DNA from: Thermus caldilimi
GTDB taxonomy: Bacteria > Deinococcota > Deinococci > Deinococcales > Thermaceae
Assembly: GCF_004684245.1 (NCBI RefSeq)
Contig: NZ_CP038452.1
Span: 2,342,796-2,406,795, forward strand
Direction: 5' to 3'
DNA: 64,000 nucleotides
Of the stretch, positions 1 to 8,403 are shown piece by piece. A program made the translations under genes and the position numbers. How positions within the stretch are numbered: the stretch's first letter is position 1; every line of letters begins with the position of its first letter. The notes below the pieces were generated by a model. It made no database searches, had not been told where the DNA came from, and was given only the letters and a program-made list of their open reading frames with translations.

Positions 1-591
1 GACATGGCCCGGGCCCTGGCCCTTACCCCCCTAAACCTCTTCCTGCAGCTTCCCCTCCTGCCCCTTTACCTCCTCCTCCTGGGAGGACGCGTGGGTGGCC
101 TCCCTTCCGAGGCCCTGGTTCAAGCGGCCTTGGTGGTCCTGACGCCCCTCCTCTTGGCCCCCTTCCTCCAGGCCCGCTCCCTAGGGCCAACCCTCGCCGC
201 TAGGACCGTCTCCTGGCCGGTTCCCCTTCTGGCCCTGGTGGTCTTTCTGGTAGCCCTAGGGTACGCGGGCCACGTGGGCGGGTTCCAGGTCCACCTTTGG
301 GGCCTTGTGGGGGTCTTCGCCCTTTTCCTCCTCCTGGCCCTGGGCCTGGCCTGGGTTCTGGCCCGCCTCTTCCGCCTCGAGGCCAAGACGGGGCGGACCC
401 TCGCCTTCAGCCTGGGCACCCGCAACTCCTTTTTGGTCCTGCCCCTGGCCCTAGCCCTTCCGGAAGGGATGGCCCTTGCGCCTTTGGCCGTCGTCCTTCA
501 AGCCTTGGTGGAGCTCTTGGGGATGGGGGTGGCGGTTCGGCTCGTCCCCAGGCTCTTCCCTAGCCCGCTTGACCCGGGTGGGCCCTCTTGA
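1..591 (+). CDS. ACR3/bile-acid:sodium symporter-like permease, C-terminal part
   Basis: The reading frame is open at the left edge, so the gene begins outside the window; about 196 residues remain. At least five hydrophobic membrane segments are visible, ending in a segment with the short motif GTRNSF followed by [10 protein letters not shown]. This layout (ten-helix permease with a conserved polar break in a late helix) fits the ACR3 arsenite efflux and bile-acid/sodium symporter superfamily. The substrate cannot be told from this fragment. The gene converges on comB and its last 32 bases overlap the comB 3' end on the other strand. Arsenite export is the most common role for such short prokaryotic members, but that is inference. 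Confidence 0.55.
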   Translation, partial: DMARALALTPLNLFLQLPLLPLYLLLLGGRVGGLPSEALVQAALVVLTPLLLAPFLQARSLGPTLAARTVSWPVPLLALVVFLVALGYAGHVGGFQVHLWGLVGVFALFLLLALGLAWVLARLFRLEAKTGRTLAFSLGTRNSFLVLPLALALPEGMALAPLAVVLQALVELLGMGVAVRLVPRLFPSPLDPGGPS

Positions 592-1291
592 AGATGAGGG
601 CCTCTCCCACCCGGCCCGTGAGGGTGGGGACCACGGCGCTTTTGGCCACCTGGGCGCAGAAGGGTACATCGGCCTCGAGGCCCATACCTTTCAGGGCGGT
701 GGCGGCGGCGGAGAGGGAGAGGGCTTCCAAGGGGTCCTGGTAGTTCCGCTTCACCGCCAAAGCGATCCTGGCCCCATCCTCGGGCTCCACCTCCCCCAAA
801 AGGCCCAGGTACTCCGCCAGGACCCCGGCGGTGTAGAGGTCGTCCAGGCCCACCCGCCCCTCCTTGCCGGCGGCCAGAATGGCCACTTCCTCTGTGGCCA
901 GCTCCCGGGCCAGGCGGGCGGCCGCGTGGGCGTTGAAGAGGGAGGCCAAAAGCACGTGCTTGGCGGTCCTGGCGGCCACATGGGCGGCCTTGGTGCCGTT
1001 GGTGGTGCTCATCACCACGGTCTTGCCGCCCACAGGGGCCTCGAGGGCCTCCCGGGGGGAGTTGCCCAGGTCGAACCCCGGGGGTTTTAACCCCCCCACC
1101 TCCCCTGCCAGGAGCACGTCCCGGTCCTTGAAGGCCCGGGCGGCCTCGAGGCTTGGGACCCAGTACAGGGCCTCGGCCCCCGCCTCCAGGAAGGCAACCG
1201 CGGTGGTGGTGGAGCGGATCACGTCCACCACCAACACCACATCGGGGTAGACCAGCTCCTCCGCGGGGAGAACATCCACCTTCAAGCGCAT
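560..1291 (-). CDS. comB: ComB-family 2-phosphosulfolactate phosphatase
   Basis: The protein has 243 residues, the usual length of the ComB family. Recognisable pieces are the N-terminal [13 protein letters not shown] strand-loop (acidic residue plus RxTTT), the central STTNGT loop, and DDLYTAG with the flanking AAGKEG segment. ComB removes phosphate from 2-phosphosulfolactate in the archaeal coenzyme M route. Thermus has no coenzyme M pathway, so the true substrate is probably another phosphorylated hydroxy acid. The gene lies 24 bases behind crp on the same strand, with CGGAGGG ahead of the ATG, so the two are probably co-transcribed. Confidence 0.8.
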   Translation of the reverse strand: MRLKVDVLPAEELVYPDVVLVVDVIRSTTTAVAFLEAGAEALYWVPSLEAARAFKDRDVLLAGEVGGLKPPGFDLGNSPREALEAPVGGKTVVMSTTNGTKAAHVAARTAKHVLLASLFNAHAAARLARELATEEVAILAAGKEGRVGLDDLYTAGVLAEYLGLLGEVEPEDGARIALAVKRNYQDPLEALSLSAAATALKGMGLEADVPFCAQVAKSAVVPTLTGRVGEALIFKRAHPGQAG

Positions 1292-1315
1292 GGAAGGCCC
1301 TCCGATTGGGTTTCT

Positions 1316-1966
1316 TCAAACCAGGCCAAAGGCCACCTCCTCCAAAAGCCTGGGGTCCACCACCTCCACCACCCCTGAAAAAAGCCGCAGGACGCCTTGG
1401 TCTTTGAGCTCGTGGAGGACCCGGGTGGTGGTTTCCCGGCTCACCCCGGCCAGGGCGGCCAGGTCCTGGTGGCGGAGCTGGAAGTGGGGCCCATATCCTT
1501 GGCGAAGGAGCTTTAAGAGGGCGTAGGCTACCCGGCTTCTTGCCTCCTCAAAGGCCAGAAGGTCCAGCTCCAGGTTGAGTTCCCGCAGGCGGTGGGCCAG
1601 GATGCGGGCCAGGTTGTGGGCAAAAAGGGGCAGGCGGCGGATGAGCCCAAAGTAGGCTTCCCGGTAGAGGGCAAGGAGAAGGGTTTCCTCCTCCGCCAGG
1701 GCGCTGGCGCTTCGTTCCCTCCCGTCCAAAAGGCTCATCTCCCCAAAAACCTCCCCAGGCCCCAGGAACCCCAGGATCTTTTCCTGGCCTCCCAGGTGGG
1801 TGCGGTAGAGGCGCACCCGACCCTCCTCCACCAGGTAAAGGGCCTGGCCCAGATCCCCCTGGTGGAAGATGGCTTTGCCCTTGGGGTAGCTCAGGGGCTG
1901 GAAGTAGGAGCGGGCCAGGCGGGTTTCCTCCGGACCCATATCCTGGAAGAGGGGGGATGCCGGCAT
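1316..1966 (-). CDS. crp: CRP/FNR-family transcription regulator (cAMP receptor type)
   Basis: The protein has 216 residues, the length I recall for T. thermophilus CRP (TTHA1437). An N-terminal cyclic-nucleotide-binding beta barrel (about residues 20-115) carries the phosphate-binding cassette GEVFGEMSLL followed by RERSASA, with the Arg-Ser pair that contacts cAMP. A C-terminal winged helix (about 150-210) has the recognition helix in LAGVSRETTTRVLHEL. No N-terminal cysteines are present, so it is not an FeS-type FNR. The ATG follows a TAGAGT box by 7 nt, which suggests a leaderless mRNA. The neighbourhood (ABC ATPase, purine nucleoside phosphorylase, enoyl-CoA hydratase) matches my memory of the TTHA1437 locus. 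Confidence 0.85.
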   Translation of the reverse strand: MPASPLFQDMGPEETRLARSYFQPLSYPKGKAIFHQGDLGQALYLVEEGRVRLYRTHLGGQEKILGFLGPGEVFGEMSLLDGRERSASALAEEETLLLALYREAYFGLIRRLPLFAHNLARILAHRLRELNLELDLLAFEEARSRVAYALLKLLRQGYGPHFQLRHQDLAALAGVSRETTTRVLHELKDQGVLRLFSGVVEVVDPRLLEEVAFGLV

Positions 1967-1973
1967 CGGCCTT

Positions 1974-2002
1974 ACTCTAACCGAGGCTTCATCTTTTGCC
2001 TA
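1974..2002 (-). promoter_or_regulatory. Promoter of crp (leaderless)
   Basis: On the minus strand TAGGCA (1997-2002) lies 17 bases from TAGAGT (1974-1979), fair matches to -35 and -10 boxes. The crp ATG begins 7 bases beyond the -10 box, so transcription should start at or next to the start codon. No Shine-Dalgarno sequence fits in that space. Confidence 0.6.
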
Positions 2003-2014
2003 GAGGATGAGAGG

Positions 2015-2644
2015 GTGAACCCGGTTTTGGAGGCCATAGACCTGGGATTCTCCTACGGGAACGGCTACCTCTTCCGGGGGGTTTCCTTAAGGCTCTGCCC
2101 CGGGGAGGCCCTGGCCATCCTAGGGCCCTCGGGAAGCGGCAAGACCACCCTCCTCCACCTCCTGGCGGGCCTTCTTCCCTTGCAGGAGGGTGAGGTGTAC
2201 TGGGAGGGAATCCCCATCCGGGGCCTTCCTGAGGGGGTTTTGGCCAGGAGGCGGCTTCGCTTTATGGGTCTTGTCTTCCAGCACCACTTTCTTTTCCCGG
2301 AGCTCACCGCCTTGGAAAACGTCCTGGCCCCCGGCTACCTGGCGGGCCGGGTGGACCGGACCCCTGCCCTTGGGCTCCTTTCCCGGTTGGGCCTCAGGGA
2401 AAGGGCGGATTTTCTTCCTCAAAGGCTTTCGGGTGGGGAGCGGCAGCGGGTGGCGGTGGCCCGGGCCCTGTACCTTCGCCCTAGGCTTCTTTTGGCCGAT
2501 GAGCCCACGGCCAGCCTGGACCGTGCCCAGGCCAGGGAGGTGCTCAGGCTCATGCGGGAGTTGGCGGGGGAGGTGGGGGCGGCCCTTCTCCTCGCCACCC
2601 ACGACGAGGCCTTGGTGGAAGGGCTTCCCGCCTTGCGGCTTTAA
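2015..2644 (+). CDS. ABC transporter ATP-binding protein, LolD/MacB type
   Basis: The 209-residue protein from GTG at 2015 is a complete small ABC ATPase: Walker A GPSGSGKTT, the Q-loop in VFQHHFLFPELTALENV, signature LSGGERQRVAVARAL, Walker B LLLADEPTASLD and the switch histidine in LLATHDEA. The short length and the pattern around the Q-loop are those of the LolD/MacB/FtsE group, which drives lipoprotein release or related envelope work. No permease lies next to it here. The open frame extends far upstream across crp, but only the GTG at 2015 gives a family-length protein. The gene diverges from crp and leads an operon with pnp and ech. Confidence 0.8.
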   Translation: MNPVLEAIDLGFSYGNGYLFRGVSLRLCPGEALAILGPSGSGKTTLLHLLAGLLPLQEGEVYWEGIPIRGLPEGVLARRRLRFMGLVFQHHFLFPELTALENVLAPGYLAGRVDRTPALGLLSRLGLRERADFLPQRLSGGERQRVAVARALYLRPRLLLADEPTASLDRAQAREVLRLMRELAGEVGAALLLATHDEALVEGLPALRL

Positions 2645-2655
2645 AATGGGGCGGT

Positions 2656-3363
2656 ATGAGTCCCATCCACGTGCGGGGCAAGAAGGGAGAGGTGGCGGAA
2701 AGGGTGCTCCTGCCCGGGGATCCGGGCCGGGCGGAGTGGATCGCCACCACCTTCCTCGAGGAATCCAGGCTCTACACCTCCTACCGGGGCCTTTGGGGCT
2801 TCACCGGCCGGTACCGGGGGGTGCCGGTTTCCGTGCAGACCACGGGCATGGGGGCCCCTTCGGCCAGCATCGTGGCGGAGGAGCTGGTGAGCCTTGGGGC
2901 CAGGGTTCTTCTCCGGGTGGGAACCTGTGGGGCGGTGGACGAGGGCCTTTCCCCTGGGGACCTGGTCATCGCCCAGGGGGCGGTGCCCTTGGACGGGGCT
3001 ACCCGGCAGTACCTGGAAGGCCGTCCCTATGCTCCTGTGCCCGATGCCGAGCTCTTCCGTGCCCTCTGGAAGCAGGCGGAGCAAAGAGGCTACCCGCACC
3101 ATGTGGGCCTGGTGGCCACCGAGGATGCCTTCTACGCCACCACCCCCGAAGGGGCGAAGGCCTGGGCCCGGTTTGGCCTGCTGGCCTTTGAGATGGAGGC
3201 CAGCGCCCTCTTCCTCCTGGGTAAGATGCGGAAGGTGCGGGCGGGGGCCATCCTCACGGTTTCCAACCGCATCGGCGATCCGGAGCTGGCTCCGCCTGAG
3301 GTTTTGCAAGAAGGCGTAAGGCGGATGGTGGAGGTGGCCCTCGAGGCCCTTTTGGAGGTGTAG
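2656..3363 (+). CDS. deoD: Purine-nucleoside phosphorylase (DeoD/UdpP fold)
   Basis: The enzyme (235 residues) splits purine nucleosides with phosphate into free base and ribose-1-phosphate. It has the N-terminal phosphate loop LLPGDPGRAEW, the central RVGTCGAV strand, and FEMEASALF, whose Met-Glu pair binds ribose; an Asn sits near the base-binding end (TVSNRIGDP) where hexameric DeoD enzymes usually carry Asp. That Asn could favour 6-oxopurines, which is inference. It begins 11 bases after the ABC ATPase stop, and the next gene starts 1 base after its own stop, so the three genes form one operon. Confidence 0.85.
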   Translation: MSPIHVRGKKGEVAERVLLPGDPGRAEWIATTFLEESRLYTSYRGLWGFTGRYRGVPVSVQTTGMGAPSASIVAEELVSLGARVLLRVGTCGAVDEGLSPGDLVIAQGAVPLDGATRQYLEGRPYAPVPDAELFRALWKQAEQRGYPHHVGLVATEDAFYATTPEGAKAWARFGLLAFEMEASALFLLGKMRKVRAGAILTVSNRIGDPELAPPEVLQEGVRRMVEVALEALLEV

Positions 3364-3364
3364 C

Positions 3365-4186
3365 ATGGCCCACGAGCACGAACACGAGCACGAGTTCATC
3401 CTGGAGATCCCCGAGTTTGAGCACCTTTCCTACGAGGTGGAGGAGGGCATCGCCCTGGTTACCTTAAGGCGGCCCGAGGCCCTAAACGCCCTCTCCCAGG
3501 ACCTCCTCAGGGAGCTGGCCGAGGTGGCCGAGGTCATCCATCAGGATCCCGAGGTCCGGGTGGCCATCTTCACCGGGGAGGGCAAGGCCTTTGCTGCCGG
3601 GGCGGATCTCAAGGAGATCGCTGCCCTGAAGGATCCCTTCATGGCCCGGGAGTATGCCCTTTTGGGGCAGCAGGTCTTCGCCGAGATCGCCGCCTTGCCC
3701 CTTCCCACCATCGCCGCCATCAACGGGTATGCCCTGGGAGGAGGGCTGGAGCTAGCCCTGGCCTGCGACCTGAGGGTGGCCTCCAGGGAGGCCAAGCTGG
3801 GGCTGCCCGAGGTGGGGCTTGGCTTGATCCCGGGCTTTGGCGGCACCCAGAGGCTTCCCCGCCTCATCGGGCGGGGTCGGGCCTTGGACCTCATCTTTAC
3901 CGGGCGCCATGTGTCCGCCGAGGAGGCCTTAAGCCTGGGTCTGGTGAACCGGGTGGGGGAGGATGCCCTGGAGGAGGCCAAGAAGCTGGCCCAGAAGATC
4001 CTGAAAAATGCGCCCATCGCCCTAGCCCTGGCCAAGGAAAGCGTGGTGCGGGGCGAGGGGCTGGACCTGGCGGAGGCTTTGGAGATCGAGGCCGACCTTT
4101 TCGGCTATGCCTCCGCCACGGAGGACATGAAGGAGGGGGTGCGGGCCTTCCTGGAAAAGCGGGCACCTAACTTCAAGGGGGAGTAA
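3365..4186 (+). CDS. Enoyl-CoA hydratase/isomerase family protein with His-Glu N-terminus
   Basis: This crotonase-fold protein (273 residues) hydrates trans-2-enoyl-CoA in beta-oxidation or a related pathway. The oxyanion-hole loop AFAAGADLKEI, the second loop GYALGGGLELALACD and the catalytic GLPEVGLGLIPGFGGTQRL are all present. The latter retains the glutamate of LPEV; the first catalytic glutamate position (family AGADxxE) also appears filled by the Glu of LKEI. The first residues alternate His and Glu (MAHEHEHEHEF), an acidic, potentially metal-binding tail not normal for the family. The ATG follows the pnp stop by one base, indicating translational coupling. Confidence 0.9.
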   Translation: MAHEHEHEHEFILEIPEFEHLSYEVEEGIALVTLRRPEALNALSQDLLRELAEVAEVIHQDPEVRVAIFTGEGKAFAAGADLKEIAALKDPFMAREYALLGQQVFAEIAALPLPTIAAINGYALGGGLELALACDLRVASREAKLGLPEVGLGLIPGFGGTQRLPRLIGRGRALDLIFTGRHVSAEEALSLGLVNRVGEDALEEAKKLAQKILKNAPIALALAKESVVRGEGLDLAEALEIEADLFGYASATEDMKEGVRAFLEKRAPNFKGE

Positions 4187-4208
4187 AGGCCGGGCTAAAG
4201 CCTTTTTC
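4185..4208 (+). terminator. Probable terminator of the pnp-ech operon
   Basis: A short stem AAAGGC/GCCTTT with a 9-base loop starts at the stop codon and runs into TTTTT. The stem is only 6 bp, so termination may be partial. Confidence 0.45.
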
Positions 4209-4254
4209 CTAATAGGAGGGACTTGGCCCTACCTTCGCCTGGGGGTCTGGGATA

Positions 4255-5172
4255 GTGGCCCTAACCCTCAAGATGTGGTGTAATGTGGAGTTGCCCATGA
4301 CGGGAGAGCGCATCGTCCACGTTGCCAGCCCCAAGGCCAAGCTATACGCCGAGGCCGACCAGGCCATTCGCGAGCGTCTAAAGGCCTTTCCTAAGGCCCT
4401 TAAGGCCTACGAGCTCCTCATCCAAGACCCCGAGGCCAGGGCTGGGTGGAACATGGCCAACTACATCACCATGCGCAAGCTGGGCTACAACGACCACGGC
4501 CGGGTCCACGCCCTCCTCACCGGGGCGGCCAGCGTGGCCATCCTGGCCCTCTTGGCCGAGGCAGGGGTGCGCCTGGACACGGTGGAGTCGGGGGCCGGGG
4601 AGCTGGAGGATGCCTATGTGGTGGTCCTCCTTGCCACCATGCTCCATGACCTGGGCAACCAGGTACATCGGGACCATCACGAGGCCTTTGGTGTTACCCT
4701 GTCCCTGCCCATCCTGAACCGAATCCTGGAGAAGATCTACCCTGATCCCGAGCAACGCACCGCCCTTAGGGCCCTCATCCTTCACGGTATCTATAGCCAT
4801 GACCTCTCCCCGGAGCCCTTAACCATTGAGGCAGGGGTCACCGCCGTGGCCGACGGCACCGACATCACCAAGGGCCGGGGGCGGAAGGCCTTTGCCCTGG
4901 GGAGTATTGACATCCACTCCATCAGCGCCCTGGCGGTGGACGAGGTGCGCATCCTCAAAGGGGAAAAGGTGCCCGTGGAGATCCAGGTGACCATGAACAA
5001 CTCCGCCGGCATCTTCCAGGTGGAGGAAACCCTCACCAAGAAGGTGCTCCGTAGCCCCTTAAGGCCTTACGTGAGCGTGGTGGCCATGACCGAGGGGGAC
5101 GGGGACCAGGACCAGCGCATCGTCCACCGGGTGCGCCTTCACGAAAGCGAGGACCGCTTTGTGCTGGACTGA
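4255..5172 (+). CDS. HD-domain phosphohydrolase
   Basis: The protein (305 residues from GTG 4255; ATG 4273 is an alternative start) carries the HD superfamily metal-binding set: His in NDHGRVH, the His-Asp pair in MLHDLGNQ, further histidines in HRDHHEA and ILHGIYSHD, and a distal Asp in AVADGTDI. HD proteins hydrolyse phosphate esters of nucleotides or cyclic dinucleotides. The last 80 residues form a beta-rich extension not part of the core. The substrate is not predictable from sequence. The gene stands alone between the ech terminator and a convergent DUF2267 gene. Confidence 0.75.
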   Translation: MALTLKMWCNVELPMTGERIVHVASPKAKLYAEADQAIRERLKAFPKALKAYELLIQDPEARAGWNMANYITMRKLGYNDHGRVHALLTGAASVAILALLAEAGVRLDTVESGAGELEDAYVVVLLATMLHDLGNQVHRDHHEAFGVTLSLPILNRILEKIYPDPEQRTALRALILHGIYSHDLSPEPLTIEAGVTAVADGTDITKGRGRKAFALGSIDIHSISALAVDEVRILKGEKVPVEIQVTMNNSAGIFQVEETLTKKVLRSPLRPYVSVVAMTEGDGDQDQRIVHRVRLHESEDRFVLD

Positions 5173-5186
5173 GGCTCCTGACCCGA

Positions 5187-5624
5187 TCAGCCCTGGGGCC
5201 AAAGCTCGCGGATTTCCTTGGGGAGCAGGTTCAGCACATCCCGGATCTCCCCTTGGGAAACCTTTTGGGAAAGCACCTTGAACACCGCCCGGGTGGCGGC
5301 CTCGGGGTCCAAGGCGGGTCCCGAAGGTGTTTTGAGCTCCCGGGCCACATGGGCCAGGAAGGCTTCCTTGTGCCGCTCCTTAAGGGGCTTGCCCGTGGGG
5401 GCCCAGCCCTCGTAGAAGAGGCCCCGGATCAGCATGGGAAGCTCGGCGGCCAGCTGGGCGGTTTCCTCCACGGTGAGGCGATCCCTTAAGGCATGGAGCA
5501 CGGCCCGCAGGGCCATGTACGCCCGGTGGCGGTCCTCTATGCCCAGGGTTTCCATGATCTCCTTCAACCAGCTGTGGGTCTTGTGGATGGTGGTGTCAAA
5601 GACCTCGAGGCCTGTGGCGCTCAT
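5187..5624 (-). CDS. DUF2267-family protein
   Basis: The 145-residue protein has the DUF2267 pattern: an N-terminal helix with a conserved Trp (THSWLKEIME), then ALRAVLHALRDRL, ELPMLIRGLFYEGW and a C-terminal helical half ending in LNLLPKEIRELWP. It is predicted to be soluble and all-helical. DUF2267 proteins have no established biochemical function. The gene has its own strong promoter and an AGGAGGAG ribosome site 6 bases before the ATG, and its 3' end faces the HD hydrolase. Confidence 0.8.
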   Translation of the reverse strand: MSATGLEVFDTTIHKTHSWLKEIMETLGIEDRHRAYMALRAVLHALRDRLTVEETAQLAAELPMLIRGLFYEGWAPTGKPLKERHKEAFLAHVARELKTPSGPALDPEAATRAVFKVLSQKVSQGEIRDVLNLLPKEIRELWPQG

Positions 5625-5651
5625 ACCTACTCCTCCTTTCCTTCACTTACC

Positions 5652-5680
5652 ATCATATATCTTGAGTATGCTGTTGTAAA
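5652..5680 (-). promoter_or_regulatory. SigA-type promoter of the DUF2267 gene
   Basis: On the minus strand TTTACA (5675-5680) and TATGAT (5652-5657) are separated by exactly 17 bases, each matching consensus at five of six positions. The short leader downstream contains AAAGGAGGAG before the ATG at 5624. Confidence 0.75.
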
Positions 5681-5743
5681 GGTGCAGGATGCCCCCGGTC
5701 CGGGTTGGACGCGGAGGGCTTTCCTTGGCCTGCTTCCCTGGGG

Positions 5744-7391
5744 CTAGCGCTTGGCCGCCATTTCCTTGGTCAGCTCGCGCTTGAGGATCTTCCCCACGCT
5801 GGTTTTGGGCAGGCTGTCCCGGAACTCAATGATGCGGGGGACCTTGTAGGCGGCGAGGTTTTGCCGGCAGAAGGCTTCGATGTCCTTTTCCGTGACCTTG
5901 CCCTTATACCCTTCCTTGAGGACGATGAAGGCGGCCACGGTTTCCCCGCGGTAGGGGTCGGGCACGCCCACCACGGCGGCTTCCTGGACGGCTTCGTGCT
6001 GGTAGAGGACCTCTTCCACCTCGCGGGGGTAGATGTTGTAGCCTCCGGCGATGATCATGTCCTTTTTGCGGTCCACGATGTAGAAGTAGCCGTCTTGGTC
6101 CATTTTGGCCATGTCCCCGGTGAAGAGCCAGCCGTCCTTAAGGGCCTTTTGGGTTTCCTCGGGGCGGTCCCAGTAGCCCTTCATGACGTTGGGGCCTCGG
6201 ACGACGAGTTCGCCCACCTCGCCTGGGGGCACCTCCTTGCCCTCCTCGTCCACCACCTTGGCCTCCACTCCGGGAAAGGGTAGGCCCACGCTCCCCAGCT
6301 TGCGGACGCCATGGAGGGGGTTGCAGTGGGTCACGGGGCTTGCCTCGGTGAGGCCGTAGCCCTCCACCAGCTTGGCCCCGGTGAGCCGTTCAAAGCGGTC
6401 GGCCACCTCCAGGGGCAAGGGAGCCGAGCCCGAGATGCAAGCCCGTATGCTCCTTAGATTTCGCTTTTCAATTCCCGGGAAGTGGTTGAAGGCCACGTAG
6501 AGGGTGGGCACCCCGGGGAAGAGGGTGACCCGGTGCTTTTCAATGGCTTCCACGATGGGTTTGATCTCCGGCCGGGGCAGAAGGACCAGTTTGGCCGCTC
6601 CCAAGAGGGCCAGGTTCATGGCCACGGTCATGCCGTAGACGTGGAAGAAGGGAATGGCCCCCAGCACCACCTCTTCCCCCTCCTGAAAATCGGGGATCCA
6701 GGAGCGGACCTGGAGGGCGTTGCTGGAGAGATTCCGGTGGGTGAGCATGGCCCCCTTGGCCACACCCGTGGTCCCTCCCGTGTACTGCAAAAGAGCGAGA
6801 TCGTCTAGGTCTAAAGGGACGGGCTGGGGATTACCCGGCTTGAGGAAGGTACGCCAGGGGATGCCCTCGAGGCTCCTCGGGGCTTGGCCTTTCCGTTTGA
6901 GCATCAGGGGGTAGAGGAGATTCTTGGGGAAGGGCAGGTAGTCCTGAATGCCGGTGCGCACCAGGACCTCTACCGGGGCCTCTGCCTTCACCTCCTGGTA
7001 GCGGGGAAGAAGAAGGTCCAGGATGACCAGGACCCTGGCCTCCGAGTCCCTGAGCTGGTGCCGCAGTTCCCGGGGGGTGTACATGGGGTTGGTGTTCACC
7101 GCCACGCCTCCCGCCAGAAGGGTGCCGTAGAAGGCGATGACGAACTGGGGGGAGTTGGGGAGCATGAGGGCCACCCGGTCCCCGGGTTTCAGGCCGGCCT
7201 CCTGGAGGCCTTTGGCGAAGGCCTCCACCTGCTGCCAAAGGCTTTGGTAGCTAAAGACTTCGCCCCAGGAACTCCAAGGCCACCTTGTGGGGATAGCGGC
7301 GGGTGTTTTCCCTTAGAAGGTCGGTGAGCAACCAGGGCCTGGGGGCCTCCTTGGGGACCCCGGGATCGTAGTGGGTGTACCAGGGATGCAT
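5744..7391 (-). CDS. fadD: Long-chain fatty acid-CoA ligase (AMP-forming), frameshifted near the N-terminus
   Basis: The enzyme activates fatty acids to acyl-CoA through an acyl-adenylate. The intact part shows the P-loop-like YTGGTTGVAKGA, GYGLTEASP, the TGD motif in DGWLFTGDMAK, the VDRKKDMIIAGGYNIYP hinge, and the C-terminal catalytic lysine in SVGKILKREL. The natural start is ATG 7391, preceded by AAGGAGGTG. That frame gives 46 residues (MHPWYTHYDPG to LEFLG) and then hits a stop at 7251-7253. Removing one G from the GGGG run at 7262-7265 joins it smoothly to the main frame (EFLG-EVFSYQSLW), giving about 548 residues. The mutation could be real or a base-call error. No other start with a good ribosome site was seen. 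Confidence 0.8.
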
Positions 7392-7449
7392 GGCACCTCC
7401 TTGAACCGGGTCAAAGTTTACCCCTCCTCCCCACCCGGGGCAAGGGGCC

Positions 7450-8403
7450 TTAGGCCCGGAAGTAGCGGTAGGGGGGGCCTTCCCGGTCCACCTGGCCCTC
7501 CTGGCGCAGGTACTCCAGGTGGGCCAGGGTTTCGGCGAAGGCGAAGCGCCTGCCGGGGGCGTCCAGCTCCTGGGGGAAGAGCCTTAGGGAAAGCTCCCAG
7601 GCGGTCATGGGAGCTTGAAGAAAGCCGAGCAGGGCCTCCAGGCGCTCCTGGTGGTGGGCGATGAGCTCTTGGGCCCGCTTCTTCACCTCGAGGATGGGGC
7701 CGAAGTGCCCCGCATACGCCACCTTGGCTGGAAGCTCCATAAGGCGCTCTAAGGACGCCAGAAAGTCCTTTAGGGGGTTTTCCCGGGTGTAGGCCCAAAG
7801 GCCCACGTTGGGGGATACCCGTTCCAAGAGGGCGTCCCCCACCAGGAGGATTCCTTCCTCCTCCAGATAGAAGGCCACGTGCCCGTCCGCGTGTCCCGGC
7901 GTCCAGATGGCCCTGAGCTTCTTACCGGCCACCTCCAGCACCTCCCCGTCCTTCAGGGGCGTGGGGTTTTGGGGAGGATGGACCCGCTCCCGGGTTTTGG
8001 CCATGGTTTCCCGGATGCCCCAAAGGGCCTCCTCCGGGGTGCCGTGGTCCAGGAAAAGCCGCCAGCTGGCTTCCTCAAAGGCCTCTGGCCGAAGCCAGAA
8101 GAGGTGGCCCCGTTCGACCTCCTCCTCGTGCAGCCATACCTGGGCTCCAAGCCCTTCAAAAAAGCCCGCCAGGCCGTAGTGGTCCGGGTGGTGGTGGGTG
8201 AGGAGGACGGTCCTGACGTCGGTAAAGCAAAGGCCGAGCTCCGCCAGGCTGAGCTCCAGGGTGCCCCGGGCCGTCTTGGTGTCCAGGGCGGTGTCCAGGA
8301 GGGCCACTTCCCCGTTCCCCCGGAGGAGGTAGAGGTTCACCGTCTTCAAGGGGTAGGGGATGGGCACAGGGAGGAGGTAGAGGCCTGGGAGAAGCTCCCT
8401 CAT
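7450..8403 (-). CDS. MBL-fold metallo-hydrolase
   Basis: The 317-residue protein has the metallo-beta-lactamase metal site THHHPDH (residues 69-75), a later His in TPGHADGH, Asp in LVGDALL and the distal AGHFGPI. The last 80 residues form a helical, winged-helix-like tail (ETLAHLEYLRQEGQV), an arrangement seen in many glyoxalase II-like and LACTB2-like hydrolases. The substrate is unknown. Its ATG overlaps the stop of the upstream phosphohexomutase-like gene by 4 bases (ATGA), so they are translated together. Confidence 0.8.
   Translation of the reverse strand: MRELLPGLYLLPVPIPYPLKTVNLYLLRGNGEVALLDTALDTKTARGTLELSLAELGLCFTDVRTVLLTHHHPDHYGLAGFFEGLGAQVWLHEEEVERGHLFWLRPEAFEEASWRLFLDHGTPEEALWGIRETMAKTRERVHPPQNPTPLKDGEVLEVAGKKLRAIWTPGHADGHVAFYLEEEGILLVGDALLERVSPNVGLWAYTRENPLKDFLASLERLMELPAKVAYAGHFGPILEVKKRAQELIAHHQERLEALLGFLQAPMTAWELSLRLFPQELDAPGRRFAFAETLAHLEYLRQEGQVDREGPPYRYFRA

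Noticed and set aside
1592-2644. A 350-codon frame including the ABC ATPase
   Set aside because: Its first 140 codons run antisense to crp and look like composition-driven sequence; the ATPase domain begins at GTG 2015.
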